Origin: Alistipes indistinctus YIT 12060
GTDB taxonomy: Bacteria; Bacteroidota; Bacteroidia; Bacteroidales; Rikenellaceae
DNA length: 64,000 nucleotides
Assembly: GCF_025144995.1 (NCBI RefSeq)
Contig: NZ_CP102250.1
Span: 496,001 to 560,000 of the forward strand
Direction of reading: 5' to 3'
The notes below the pieces were generated by a model. The model had not been told where the DNA came from. It worked only from the letters and a program-made list of their open reading frames with translations, and did not search any database. Below are positions 45,341-55,193 of this stretch, piece by piece (within the stretch, counting starts at the first letter, position 1; the number at the start of each line of letters is the position of its first letter). The translations under genes were made by a program, and so were the position numbers.

Positions 45341-45499
45341 AGTCTGCACGGTTACGTCATAAAGCAGTACGATTCGTGGTATGAGCGTTACGCGCCGGAT
45401 CGTGCCAGCCTTCGCAAAGCACTACACGGACGTATCGATAAAATCATTGAAATGCAAACCGCGTTTGATTATTACCTCATAATAATTATCTTCACGTAA
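45341..45499 (+). pseudogene. Unidentified gene remnant upstream of the ATPase_2 gene
   Basis: After an in-frame TAA, about 50 codons read like real protein (SLHGYVIKQYDSWYERYAPD, then LRKALHGRIDKIIEMQTAFD) down to a TAA at about 45499. There is no start codon in a suitable place. The GC-richer composition contrasts with the AT-rich 45130-45330 just before. It may be the tail of a deleted gene; I cannot name it. The rest of 45124-45514 shows nothing else. Confidence 0.3.
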
Positions 45500-45514
45500 A
45501 ACAATAAACCAGCT

Positions 45515-46645
45515 ATGAGAACGCTTAAAAATCCCTTCATAACCAGCAGCTACGAGTCCGCGGAATACTTTTGCGACCGCGAACAGGAAAGCCGGAACCT
45601 GATCCGGGAAGTGACCAACGGAAACAACCTGGCCCTGATCTCCACCCGTCGTATGGGAAAGACCGGCCTGATCCAGCACTGTTTCCACAATCCGGAAATA
45701 AAGGGTAACTACTATACCTTTTTTGTAGATATCTATGCGACCAAATCGCTGCGTGATTTCGTGTTTTCCCTGAGCCGGGTGATCGTCGACGGTCTGAAAC
45801 CTTTCGGAAGAAAGGCGATCGAGGGATTCTGGAACAGCGTCAAATCCCTGCAGGGCGGCATCACTTTCGATCCGGTAGGCAATCCCAGCTTCAACCTCCA
45901 GTTGGGCGATATCCATTCCACAGAAGCCACGCTCGACGAAATATTCCGATACCTGGAACGTGCCGCCAAACCGGTCATCGTCGCCATCGACGAGTTCCAG
46001 CAAGTCGCGTCCTATACCGAAAAGAACGTGGAAGCATTGCTACGTACCCATGTCCAGCATTGCCGCAATGCCCGTTTCATCTTTGCCGGCAGCCAGCGCC
46101 ATGTTATGGGGAGCATGTTCACCAGCGCATCGCGCCCATTCTACCAAAGCGTATCGATGATGTATCTGGAAAGCATCGACCTTGCCGAATACGCAGCCTT
46201 TGCCCGGGCCCATTTCGAAAAAGGCGGCCGCCAAATCGAACCGGGGACGGTAGAAAGTATCTACGAGCGATTCGACGGCATTACGTGGTATGTGCAGAAA
46301 ATGCTCAACACGCTTTATAGTATAACACCCGAAAAGGGACAGTGTACGGTAAAAATGATTCCCGAAGCCTTGCAGAATATTCTCGACTCTAATAATTACA
46401 CCTTTCAGGAAATCCTGTTCCGCCTGCCGGAAAGGCAGAAACAACTGCTCATCGCCATCAATAAAGAAGGCGAAGCCCGCGCGGTTACCTCCGGGGGATT
46501 TGTCAAAAAAAACAGTCTCCCGTCGCCGAGCTCGGTACAGGCCGCCCTCAAAGGATTGCTCGAGAAGGACTTTATTACGCACGAACAGGGCGTCTACCGC
46601 ATTTACGACCGATTCTTCGGAATCTGGCTCGAGGAGAACTATTAA
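45515..46645 (+). CDS. ATPase_2 (archaeal-type STAND-like) family ATP-binding protein
   Basis: 376 residues. N-terminal P-loop ISTRRMGKTGLIQHCF (residues 46-60), Walker B VIVAIDEFQQV, and FIFAGSQRHVM sensor region, followed by a winged-helix-like C-terminus (SPSSVQAALKGLLEKDFITH, VYRIYDRFFGIWLEE). Such ATPase_2 proteins are common and variable in Bacteroidetes; a regulatory or defence role is often suspected but not shown. Confidence 0.85.
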   Translation: MRTLKNPFITSSYESAEYFCDREQESRNLIREVTNGNNLALISTRRMGKTGLIQHCFHNPEIKGNYYTFFVDIYATKSLRDFVFSLSRVIVDGLKPFGRKAIEGFWNSVKSLQGGITFDPVGNPSFNLQLGDIHSTEATLDEIFRYLERAAKPVIVAIDEFQQVASYTEKNVEALLRTHVQHCRNARFIFAGSQRHVMGSMFTSASRPFYQSVSMMYLESIDLAEYAAFARAHFEKGGRQIEPGTVESIYERFDGITWYVQKMLNTLYSITPEKGQCTVKMIPEALQNILDSNNYTFQEILFRLPERQKQLLIAINKEGEARAVTSGGFVKKNSLPSPSSVQAALKGLLEKDFITHEQGVYRIYDRFFGIWLEENY

Positions 46646-47022
46646 CCGGCAGTCCGAATAATCGGAAAGGGAGCGCAGCAGCAAGGTCGAACCCTGCTTG
46701 GCCCCTCACCGGAACAAGCGAATACCGCTGCACATGCCCCTTCGTTAACGTGAAAAAACACAGTTATGTGTAAAACCGGATAACTGAATCAGGATTACAA
46801 GTTTATCCGTCGGCAGAATAACTAAAAAAGCGCGGGCATTGTCGCTCACACTTTGTATCGGCTCAGGTAAGCCTTGAATTATATAAGCACATGAGGCCCA
46901 CGCTCGTAAATACGTGGTTTGAGAGAACACCCCGCAATCCGAGCATGGACTCCGGTGCATGAGAGCTTTTCTTGTGCTCGGCTTACAGCCCCACCTAAAA
47001 CGAAAACAGGAAACTGCAACAT
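46646..47022. other. Gap without a recognisable gene
   Basis: About 375 bp of mixed composition. Short open frames exist on both strands (for example 46745-47044 minus) but none resembles a family known to me, and none has a promoter box. It may contain decayed coding sequence. Confidence 0.4.
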
Positions 47023-47052
47023 AAAAAAGCCGGAGAATTATCATTCTCCGGC
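47023..47052 (-). terminator. Intrinsic terminator of the LruC gene
   Basis: GCCGGAGAAT-TATC-ATTCTCCGGC, a perfect 10-bp stem followed on the minus strand by six T, 66 bp past the LruC stop. Confidence 0.9.
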
Positions 47053-47117
47053 ACGGGTATCATGCAACCAATGGCTTCTACCTCCTAAATATTCCGTACA
47101 TATCTATCTCCCTGCTT

Positions 47118-49118
47118 CTATTTTGCGGGTTTGAGGTACCATTCCTTGTTCTTCTCACCCTTACTGGTCACCCATCCGGCGAAATCAGGGTAAAAATCGT
47201 CGATCTTGACGCTTTCGTCCGGGATATGGTAATCGGGAACCGGCAGGTCGATGGCGAACGGATGAAGATCGGCCGTCACATAGTAATACGGGCCCGTCGG
47301 ATTTCCCTGTTTATCCACGGAACTCTTGTCGTCGTTCCGCCCGAAAGGATACGGGTCGGCCAGCAAGGTCGGGGCATAATTGGTCAGGTGGACTTCTTTG
47401 CGGAGTACCCCGGGTGCGAACCCTTCGCTGCTCACGCAAACAAAGGGATTATACAAGGATTTTCTCGTCGTTTTATCCATCGAAACACTTCCGTCCAATT
47501 CAGTCACTACAGTGATCGGGCCCTGTGCCACGGCCTGATGGATATCGTCGAACAGCATGATGACGGCTTTACTTTGGTTCGATTCCAGTCCGCCGACCGT
47601 CTGCGCCGAGGAAGAGAAATGGTCGATCGTCACGTTTTTAACCGCCGTTGTCGGCATGTCGAGCTGGTAGCCGAAAGCACTTTTGAGCGAGCCTCCGCTG
47701 TGTAGCGGAGTAAAAACATCTTTCATGGCGATCAGCTTGTTGTCTTTATCCGTCGTAAAGGTCGTGCTGTAAGCCACCACCACGTCGTTCATGTCATAGT
47801 CGCCCTGGCTGGGCCACAAATCCTCGAAAGCCAGCGTCCCTTCAATCGGATCGCCCGTTATGTCGGGGTACTCCTCGCCGGGGTCGATTACCGGTTTGTC
47901 CGAATCGTCGATGCCGCCTTTAGGATCGGCATCCAGATAGAACAGCACATCTTTATAATCGCTGTCGGCTCCATCCTCGAAACCGATTACCGTCTTTCCG
48001 CTGGCTTTGTCGTAAAGGCTCACGCAGACCTTTTCCTGGTAATTGTTGAAATCGCTGTTCGAGCTTTTGAATGTGCCGAAATTGGTGGGGAGTATCAGCT
48101 GTCCCCAGGAAATTTTGAAACCGCTGGGCATGATGAACCATCCGACCGTGATGCCTGCGGGGAATTTATCCGAAGGCTGGCCGTCCTGGCCGAAATATTT
48201 CAGCCTCACCTGCATGCCGGGTTTCAAAGGAGGTGTATAACCCGGATACTCGTAATTGCCGTTGTACATCGAACAGTTGGGAAGCGCGACGTACTTGGGC
48301 AGGTCGAGGAATTCCTGCAAGGTCTTAGGGGCATGCCCCGTTTCGTAGTAATAGTAGCCGATGGCGTTGGCCCACTGCGAAAGTTCGGAGAGGAACACCA
48401 GCTTCAGGGAGGCCTCCTGCGTTATCTCGATATTGACCTTCTCGGCGGGAAGGGCATACTGCGAGTTGTTCGTTCCCGGAAGGAGCACGTTCTGCACGCG
48501 ATTCATCAACCCGTCGGGAACCGTGGCCGCGTTTTTTTCGAGGTAGTCCGGCTTGCCGTCGATATCATAACCGCCCAGCGGCGTCTGGACATTCAGGATG
48601 TTGTCCGGGGTCGATCCTCCGCGTGTCAGGGAAGCTTGTGCGGCCGCCGCGGTACGGTCCTTTCGCTGCGAAGCCAGATTCTCCAGGAAGGAATCGAGGT
48701 TGAACGAAATCCCCGACGCGGTTACCTGCGTTTCCACACAGGTGGGCAGGCCGTAGGACTCGCTGTACAACCACACTCTATCGGTGGCCGTGGGCAGGTT
48801 GACCACTCCGGAGTATTTGCTGTCCCGGTCGGTGTAGGCTTTAAGCAGCGACTTGACTCCTTCTTTCCGGACCAACAGGCCGTCCTTTTCGATAACGGGA
48901 TTTTCTGCGAATACTTCGAAAACAGCTTTGTTGCCCTTCATGGAGTAATCGACGTTTATTTTGACATCGGCCACAGTAGCGTAATCGAATCCGTTTCCGC
49001 CACCCTGCCCGTTGTCGTCGGGGCCAGAATAATCCGGTTGTTTGACGCATCCCGTCATCAGTACCGTAAATGCCGTAATGCCGGACAACAGCAAAAACAG
49101 GCTTTCTTTCGCTTTCAT
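47118..49118 (-). CDS. LruC domain-containing lipoprotein
   Basis: 666 residues with a lipoprotein signal (LLSGITAFTVLMTGC). The C-terminal half carries the LruC/DUF4842 region: FEDLWPSQGDYDMNDVVVAY, ALKSAFGYQLDM-like GGSLKSAFGYQLDMPTT, and a DUF4842-type end. The middle (about 200-400) includes a DUF4114-like beta domain with FKISWGQLILPTNF and VIGFEDGADSDYKDVLFYLD. It is a surface protein of unknown ligand, with an AraC regulator encoded just upstream on the same strand. Confidence 0.88.
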   Translation of the reverse strand: MKAKESLFLLLSGITAFTVLMTGCVKQPDYSGPDDNGQGGGNGFDYATVADVKINVDYSMKGNKAVFEVFAENPVIEKDGLLVRKEGVKSLLKAYTDRDSKYSGVVNLPTATDRVWLYSESYGLPTCVETQVTASGISFNLDSFLENLASQRKDRTAAAAQASLTRGGSTPDNILNVQTPLGGYDIDGKPDYLEKNAATVPDGLMNRVQNVLLPGTNNSQYALPAEKVNIEITQEASLKLVFLSELSQWANAIGYYYYETGHAPKTLQEFLDLPKYVALPNCSMYNGNYEYPGYTPPLKPGMQVRLKYFGQDGQPSDKFPAGITVGWFIMPSGFKISWGQLILPTNFGTFKSSNSDFNNYQEKVCVSLYDKASGKTVIGFEDGADSDYKDVLFYLDADPKGGIDDSDKPVIDPGEEYPDITGDPIEGTLAFEDLWPSQGDYDMNDVVVAYSTTFTTDKDNKLIAMKDVFTPLHSGGSLKSAFGYQLDMPTTAVKNVTIDHFSSSAQTVGGLESNQSKAVIMLFDDIHQAVAQGPITVVTELDGSVSMDKTTRKSLYNPFVCVSSEGFAPGVLRKEVHLTNYAPTLLADPYPFGRNDDKSSVDKQGNPTGPYYYVTADLHPFAIDLPVPDYHIPDESVKIDDFYPDFAGWVTSKGEKNKEWYLKPAK

Positions 49119-49198
49119 AATAGCGTGTATTTATTAAATATTCATATTCTGCAAACGCTTTATTCCGGAAAGGACAAAACTCCCTGCAAATCCTTTTG

Positions 49199-49231
49199 CA
49201 AATATAAGTTACACACTGATTACTAGAGCAA
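49199..49231 (-). promoter_or_regulatory. Promoter of the LruC gene
   Basis: Minus-strand -7 TATATTTG (49206-49199) with a TTG at 49231-49229 as a loosely spaced -33 (22 nt). Leader about 70 nt. Confidence 0.5.
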
Positions 49232-49291
49232 TAATGGCTAAAATTGTCAGACAATAAGGAAAACCGGTCAAAAAGCAGGAGAAAATGAAAA

Positions 49292-50167
49292 TCAGAAAAA
49301 GAAACTCTCGCGGTACTTCGTAGGGGTCATGCCGGTATAGCGGCGAAAGTAGCGGCTCAGCGTCGCATGGTCGGGAAAATGCGTACGCGCGGCAATAGCC
49401 TTGATATCCAGAGACGAATCCCTGAGCAAGGTTTTTATTTCGAAGATCGTGTAAAAAACGATCCAATCGCGGGCGGACTGGCCACTGATACTTCGGATCA
49501 GATTCGTCAGGGATTTTGCGGAAAGGCCCAGTTTTCGGGCGTAGTACGTTACATCTTTATCTGGTGAATGCTCTTCGATGATATAATGCATAAACCTGAA
49601 GGCCAATTCCTCTTTATGGGTATACCGGGTTACTTCCGCCATGGGATCGTTGATATAGGCCGCATAAAGAATCCAGTAATAGAGCCGCAGAAATTGCATG
49701 ACCGTCTCCCTGCGGCAATTTGCCGGCGAATGTTTGTTCCAATATTCCATCAGGTCGCAGTAACTCAGGAATCGCCGGATATAGCCTTCGTCGGAACCGG
49801 ATACGAGATGCCGGCTCATGTAGAAAAAGAATCCCGGACGCAACCTCCACAGTCCGCTCAACGTGTCGATGAACATCGTCTGGGATATCCGGAAAAAGGT
49901 CATGCGAAAATCTTCGCTGACTTCCTTAATGAACGCAAGCTGCCAGGGCAGCAAGGTGAAAACCATATTCGGCGCGATACGGAATTTGTTGTCGAGTACC
50001 TGAATCGTGATATGTCCGGATATGCAAACTCCTCCCACTCCTTCCCTGAGAAAAGCGGGACAATCCGACACGGGAAAATCGGAAAGCTCGGTACAAATAT
50101 GGAACTCCTCTTTTCCCGGCGCCTCTTGTCCAGTTAAATCCGTTAGTGGTTCTTCGTCCATCGACAT
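49292..50167 (-). CDS. AraC family transcriptional regulator
   Basis: 291 residues. The C-terminal 95 residues contain the two AraC helix-turn-helix units (LSAKSLTNLIRSISGQSARD; IKAIAARTHFPDHATLSRYF, then RRYTGMTPTKYRES). The N-terminal part (VCISGHITIQVLDNKFRIAP) looks like an AraC-type cupin sensing domain. It could regulate the LruC gene downstream or the divergent histidine kinases. Confidence 0.9.
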   Translation of the reverse strand: MSMDEEPLTDLTGQEAPGKEEFHICTELSDFPVSDCPAFLREGVGGVCISGHITIQVLDNKFRIAPNMVFTLLPWQLAFIKEVSEDFRMTFFRISQTMFIDTLSGLWRLRPGFFFYMSRHLVSGSDEGYIRRFLSYCDLMEYWNKHSPANCRRETVMQFLRLYYWILYAAYINDPMAEVTRYTHKEELAFRFMHYIIEEHSPDKDVTYYARKLGLSAKSLTNLIRSISGQSARDWIVFYTIFEIKTLLRDSSLDIKAIAARTHFPDHATLSRYFRRYTGMTPTKYRESFFF

Positions 50168-50181
50168 ACTTTATTTCATGA

Positions 50182-50189
50182 CAAAACTA
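50182..50189 (-). promoter_or_regulatory. -7 box for the AraC-family gene
   Basis: Minus-strand TAGTTTTG, match to TAnnTTTG, 15 bp before the start codon at 50167, implying a very short leader or use of the next ATG (50161). Confidence 0.4.
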
Positions 50190-50346
50190 AGCATTTATTT
50201 CGCTATAATTTTTTATCGTTTTTCCTTATTGTCAGGCAATCATTGCCCGATTTCATCATAAATATAACTTATAACTTAACTTCGTATAATAAGGACTTTA
50301 TACACCGAGCCACTCCTTTTATTATCGAACGACAAATATCTGCTAT

Positions 50347-51873
50347 ATGCGTGCCTCCGAATGCCCAAACGAAAAAATCCCCGATCACGACGACCGGCAG
50401 GAATCATGCCGTTACCCAGGTACCGACTGCTACCCCGACAGTCTGCTCGACGCCATGCTGTCCGGTTTGATTTTCTTCGACTCGGAAGGGATTATTTTCC
50501 GCACCAATACGACGGCACGCAAAGACCTCCACCTCGCGGATAGCGTCGCCGGATGCAAACTCGGGGACGTGTGCTCCATCGACTTTCGTGGCAGCAACAT
50601 CCTCGCCGACCTGCTTTCCCGTTTCCAAGACCCGGCTGTCACACAAGTTCCCTTAACGCAAGACGCCCTCCTTTGCACAAAAGACGGCAAAGTATCCTTT
50701 TTTGCCGCCGGCCGAATATCCCGTCTGGAACGGGGGCATTTCGTGTTCGCGTACCGCAATACCGTGGACGAGATGACCAACGAATCCATGATCAATATAG
50801 CCCTGAGCGTATCCAAAATATTCCCTTGGTTCTATGATTTCGAGCAACAGACGATGATCATCGACCAACGGTATTTCGACTATACCGGGATTCCGACAAA
50901 GGACCGTACGATGACCCTCGAAGCCTTCGCCGAAAGGCTCCATCCGGACGACCGGGCCGCCATGGCCCACGCCTTTGCCTTGCAACTCAGCGGGGTGTAC
51001 TATCCTCATTCCGTCCCGTTCCGCCTACGTCGCGGCGACGATACCTACGAATGGTTCGAAGGACAATCAGCGTACCTCGGGCAATTGAAAAACATGCCTT
51101 ACCGCATAGTAGGTATTTGTATGAGTACGCAGACCCATAAGGATACAGAAAAAGCTTTGACTATTGCCAAAGACAAAGCCGAACAAAGCGACCGCCTCAA
51201 ATCGGCTTTCCTGGCCAACATGAGCCATGAGATACGCACGCCGCTAAATGCTATCGTAGGGTTCTCGAATCTGCTTGCAGGCGGCGATCCGGATATCAGC
51301 GAAGAGGAAGCTGACGAGTATGCCGCGCTGATCAGCAAGAACTGCGACTATCTGCTCACCCTCGTTTCGGATATCCTCGACCTGTCGCGCTTCGAAGCCG
51401 GCTCCATGGAGTTTTGCTTCACAAACCAACCGCTCGGACACATATTGTCCGACATTCATGGAAAATATGCGGACAGAATACCGGCAGGCGTCAGATTCAA
51501 CCTGTTGGTACCTCCCCACGACATCCGGATCGACACGGATGCCCTGCGCTTGCGGCAGGTGATGGAACACCTGGTCGGCAACGCATTGAAATTCACAGAA
51601 AAAGGCCATATAGACCTCGGTTATTCGCTTACCGGCGACGGAAAGGAAGTTCGGCTTTTCGTCACGGATACCGGGTGCGGCATCCCGTCGGACATGACAG
51701 AGAAGGTATTCGACCGATTTTATAAAATTGACTCTTTCAAGCAGGGTGCCGGACTGGGGCTGTCGGTCTGCAAAACCATTATAGAGGGCATGGGAGGCCG
51801 GATCGCCGTATCCTCCCAACCGGGGAAAGGCTCCCGGTTCACCGTAAGGCTCCCGATGAAACAACAAAAATAA
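50347..51873 (+). CDS. PAS-domain sensor histidine kinase
   Basis: 508 residues without membrane helices, so probably cytoplasmic. Two PAS-like domains (about 35-130 and 150-275) precede HisKA with SHEIRTPLNAIVGFSNLL (phospho-acceptor H294) and a HATPase_c domain with DTGCGIPSDM, GAGLGLSVCKTIIEGMGGRI. No receiver domain is attached. Directly followed by a larger hybrid kinase with a near-identical HisKA block, suggesting duplication. Confidence 0.92.
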   Translation: MRASECPNEKIPDHDDRQESCRYPGTDCYPDSLLDAMLSGLIFFDSEGIIFRTNTTARKDLHLADSVAGCKLGDVCSIDFRGSNILADLLSRFQDPAVTQVPLTQDALLCTKDGKVSFFAAGRISRLERGHFVFAYRNTVDEMTNESMINIALSVSKIFPWFYDFEQQTMIIDQRYFDYTGIPTKDRTMTLEAFAERLHPDDRAAMAHAFALQLSGVYYPHSVPFRLRRGDDTYEWFEGQSAYLGQLKNMPYRIVGICMSTQTHKDTEKALTIAKDKAEQSDRLKSAFLANMSHEIRTPLNAIVGFSNLLAGGDPDISEEEADEYAALISKNCDYLLTLVSDILDLSRFEAGSMEFCFTNQPLGHILSDIHGKYADRIPAGVRFNLLVPPHDIRIDTDALRLRQVMEHLVGNALKFTEKGHIDLGYSLTGDGKEVRLFVTDTGCGIPSDMTEKVFDRFYKIDSFKQGAGLGLSVCKTIIEGMGGRIAVSSQPGKGSRFTVRLPMKQQK

Positions 51874-51881
51874 TATAGTCT

Positions 51882-54620
51882 ATGAGTAATGCCAGTCATT
51901 CCCCAAAAATATCCGACCTGCACGGTCCTGTGTTCGATGCTATTCCCGATATGTTTGTCCTTTATGACAAAGATCATACGATACTGGACATCCTACATCC
52001 CAAACCCGAATTGATGTCGGATCGGCCCGAGGCTTTTATCGGAAAATCCATGACGGAAGAACGCCTAAAACAGGTAGTCGGTGCCAACTATCATCAGCTC
52101 GAAGCCGTCATAAGTACCCAAAAACCCAGTCGGTTCGTTTTCCGGCACAAAGGATACCGGAGCGGCAAGATACTTTATTACGAAGTCTATCTTTCCTGGC
52201 TGGAAGCCGGCTACGTGCTGGCCGACATCCGCACGGTACACGAAAAATCCGTCGCGCTGATGGAATCCGAGCACCTGCACTATTTCTTTACCGAAGTATT
52301 GGAAAACCTCGCTATTCCCGTGTCGGTCAAAAGCATGGATACCGAACGGTACGTCTATTGGAGCAAGAAAGCGGAACAGTTCGGCCGTACGGCCGAAGAG
52401 ATGATCGACGGAACGGAAGAACTTTTCATGCCGAAAAACAAGGCGTTTCAAGCGCAGCAGATCGACCGCGATATGCTTCAGGGGAAAGAGAAACAGTATC
52501 AGGGTGTCGAAAAATACACCCTGCGCGACGGGAAAGAGCACACCTTTGTCGTCACCCGGACACTGTTTTCTTTCGGGGATGAAAAATTGATCCTTAACAG
52601 CGCCCTCGATATCTCCGAGCTGAAAGAAACCCAGTCGTCGTTACTGCATACCAAAGACGAGCTGGCCCGCAAGAATATGTCGCTCTCTTCGGCTTTGAGC
52701 CTGGCCAAAGTTATCCCGTGGGGGTGCGACGTGGAAAGGGACGTTTTCTACTGCGATTACGACGCTTACCATCCCGATCATGCGCCGGAGCCAGACGGAC
52801 ACGGCTGTTACGTGGTTCCGATGGAACGCTATTTCGCAGGCGTCCATCCCGATTACCGGCAAGAAGCCATCCGGATGATCGCGGAGCTGAAAGAAGGCAA
52901 ACGGACCGAATTTCACGAAACCTACATGGTCCATTGGTTCAACGAACGCGAATGGGAATGGGTGCAGGTGCAGTGCAGTGTTTCCCGCAGAAGTGTGGGC
53001 GGGAAACCCGTTTCGCTGATCGGTTCGGCCCAACGTATTACCGAGCAGAAAGAAACAGAACTGGCGTTACTGAAGGCTAAAGAAGAGTTGAATGTCAAAA
53101 ATGCCACGCTTTCATCCGTATTGGGTATAGCCCATGTAATTCCGTGGAGCGGAGATTTAAAAACAGGCGTATTTTCATGTGATTATAACGACTACCACCA
53201 TGAAGAAGCCACAGAACCGGACGCAAAAGGAGAATATGCGCTTACATTCGACCGGTTCTTTTCCCGTATCCACCCCGACTACCGGGAACATGCCATCGAA
53301 CAGTTCGCCGATCTGATTGCAGGACGCATATCCGAGTTCCACGAAGTCTACCCTATCCACTGGTACAATGACCATGAATACGAATGGCTGGAAACCCAGA
53401 GCAGCATTCCCAAATATGAAATTAACGGCGATCTCCGGCAATTGATCGGTTCAGCCCGGGTCATAACCGCCCAGAAACAAATGGAGGAATCCCTGCGCAT
53501 AGCCAAAGAAGAGGCCGAGCGCAGCAACACGCTTAAAAGCGCGTTCCTTGCCAATATGAGCCATGAGATACGCACGCCGCTGAATGCTATCGTCGGTTTC
53601 TCGGAACTGCTGGCCGATGCACAAGACGAAGAAGAGAAGAAAGAATATCTCAACATCATTAAGAACAGTAACGCTTTGCTGTTGCAGCTTGTCGGGGACA
53701 TCCTCGACCTTTCAAAGATCGAGGCCGGAACGCTGGAATTCTCCTTTGCCGACCATGACCTGAGCGAAATCATGGGGGAACTCGAACAGACGGCCCGCAT
53801 GAAAATATCCGATCCGGCCATAGAAGTGGCCTGTAAGGAATGCATGCCGGGCTGCACGATCCATACCGACCGGGGACGTCTGCTGCAGGTGATGCACAAC
53901 TTCATCAACAACGCGGCAAAATTTACCCGGCAGGGGCACATCCGTTTCGGCTACCGCAAACAACCGGACGACCGTTGGTATTTTTACGTGGAAGATACCG
54001 GTTGCGGCATCCCTTCCGACAAAATAGACAACATATTCGGGCGGTTCGTCAAGCTCGACGCAAAAGCAAAAGGCACCGGATTGGGTCTTGCCATCAGCAA
54101 GAGCATCATCGAAAGGTTGGGCGGCGAGATCGGCGTCACTTCCGTGAATGGAGAAGGATCGACGTTCTGGTTCCGGCTGCCCGCCGGATGCGTCACCACA
54201 TCCGGTTCGGCAGCCGAAGCCATTGAGAGCCCCCCGGAGTCTCCCTGTCCGGATACCGGGCAACCAACCCTGCTGATCGCCGAGGACGATCCGGCCAACT
54301 ACAAACTTTTCGAAGTCATGCTGAAAAAACATTACACGCTCCTGCACGCATGGAACGGAAGGGAAGCCGTAGAAATATTCAGGGCCAACCGTCCCTGCAT
54401 GATCCTGATGGATATCAAGATGCCGGAAATGGACGGTTACGAGGCTACGGCCGCCATCCGCGAGCTGTCGTCCGACATACCTATCGTCGCAGTGACCGCA
54501 TTCGCCTATCCTGAGGACATGCGAAGGATTCTTTCCAGCGGGTTCAACGGCTGTCTGCCCAAACCCGTGAGTGCAGAAAGCCTGAAAAAAAAGATATCGG
54601 AGTTGTGTCCCGGGAAATAA
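51882..54620 (+). CDS. Multi-PAS hybrid sensor histidine kinase
   Basis: 912 residues. Four PAS-like segments (about 20-120, 135-250, 265-395, 400-530); the last two are an internal tandem duplication (SLSSALSLAKVIPWG versus LSSVLGIAHVIPWSG; HPDYRQEAIRMI versus HPDYREHAIEQF). HisKA H561 in SHEIRTPLNAIVGFSELL, HATPase_c with DTGCGIPSDK and GTGLGLAISKSIIERLGGEI, then a C-terminal receiver domain with phospho-acceptor D844 (ILMDIKMPEMDGYE) and acidic pocket EDD near 802-804. No output domain is attached. Starts 8 bp after the other kinase: one operon. Confidence 0.93.
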   Translation: MSNASHSPKISDLHGPVFDAIPDMFVLYDKDHTILDILHPKPELMSDRPEAFIGKSMTEERLKQVVGANYHQLEAVISTQKPSRFVFRHKGYRSGKILYYEVYLSWLEAGYVLADIRTVHEKSVALMESEHLHYFFTEVLENLAIPVSVKSMDTERYVYWSKKAEQFGRTAEEMIDGTEELFMPKNKAFQAQQIDRDMLQGKEKQYQGVEKYTLRDGKEHTFVVTRTLFSFGDEKLILNSALDISELKETQSSLLHTKDELARKNMSLSSALSLAKVIPWGCDVERDVFYCDYDAYHPDHAPEPDGHGCYVVPMERYFAGVHPDYRQEAIRMIAELKEGKRTEFHETYMVHWFNEREWEWVQVQCSVSRRSVGGKPVSLIGSAQRITEQKETELALLKAKEELNVKNATLSSVLGIAHVIPWSGDLKTGVFSCDYNDYHHEEATEPDAKGEYALTFDRFFSRIHPDYREHAIEQFADLIAGRISEFHEVYPIHWYNDHEYEWLETQSSIPKYEINGDLRQLIGSARVITAQKQMEESLRIAKEEAERSNTLKSAFLANMSHEIRTPLNAIVGFSELLADAQDEEEKKEYLNIIKNSNALLLQLVGDILDLSKIEAGTLEFSFADHDLSEIMGELEQTARMKISDPAIEVACKECMPGCTIHTDRGRLLQVMHNFINNAAKFTRQGHIRFGYRKQPDDRWYFYVEDTGCGIPSDKIDNIFGRFVKLDAKAKGTGLGLAISKSIIERLGGEIGVTSVNGEGSTFWFRLPAGCVTTSGSAAEAIESPPESPCPDTGQPTLLIAEDDPANYKLFEVMLKKHYTLLHAWNGREAVEIFRANRPCMILMDIKMPEMDGYEATAAIRELSSDIPIVAVTAFAYPEDMRRILSSGFNGCLPKPVSAESLKKKISELCPGK

Positions 54621-54690
54621 GGAGTGACCTTGCCTTTCTTTTTTATGCCACCGGGCATTAAGTGGCATAACGGAGCGCTGCATTTAACCA

Positions 54691-55116
54691 ATGGCGCTTA
54701 CCGATCTAAAAAGCCGAATCGAAGATTCAGTTTCTCCCTATTTCAACAGCGAGTCCTCGTATACGGCAGATATGAATCAGGACGGACAGAAAAATGACCT
54801 GATCTACATTCCGAACACTAAAGACGAGCTGCTTTTCATCGATAAGAACGGATTTACGGCCGCCGACCAGGCCAATGGTCGACATTCTCAATCTGGACAA
54901 TCTGCTGAACAGCTCCTGGAGAGTAATAAAAAGCACGAGCGCCTGCAACGAAGGCAGGCTGCTTCAATATGAAGGCGTCAACGACAACAACGTTCCCCGG
55001 TTTCGATGTACTACGACAAAGCGAAACAAAACCTCCCGACCCACACCTTCGAAAGCGCACTGGACACTACCAACTGCTGGCAACTGCAGATCGGCATCCG
55101 GTATTTCTTCAATTAG
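54691..55116 (+). pseudogene. Decayed C-terminus of a TonB-dependent receptor
   Basis: Three pieces in shifting frames reproduce the end of a SusC/carboxypeptidase-regulated TonB receptor. First is YTADMNQDGQKNDLIYIPNT with DELLFIDKNGFTAADQA; then, in another frame, VDILNLDNLLNSSW and NEGRLLQYEGVNDNNVPRF; then, in a third, YYDKAKQNLPTHTFESALDT and QLQIGIRYFFN before TAG at 55114. About 50 residues between pieces one and two are deleted. The bulk of the receptor is gone, so this is a remnant. Confidence 0.75.
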
Positions 55117-55156
55117 CCGGGGAGTTTACGATTGCTGAACAATACAAGATTATGAA

Positions 55157-55186
55157 AAAGACAGGGCATCGGCCCTGTCTTTGTTA
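55157..55186. terminator. Bidirectional hairpin terminator
   Basis: AAAGACAGGGC-ATCG-GCCCTGTCTTT, an 11-bp stem with A/T runs. It separates the receptor remnant from the convergent RteC-like gene. Confidence 0.88.
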
Positions 55187-55193
55187 TTGGCCC

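Noticed and set aside
46745-47044. Minus-strand 99-codon ORF
   Set aside because: No recognisable domain, no promoter box, and it overlaps the terminator of the LruC gene.
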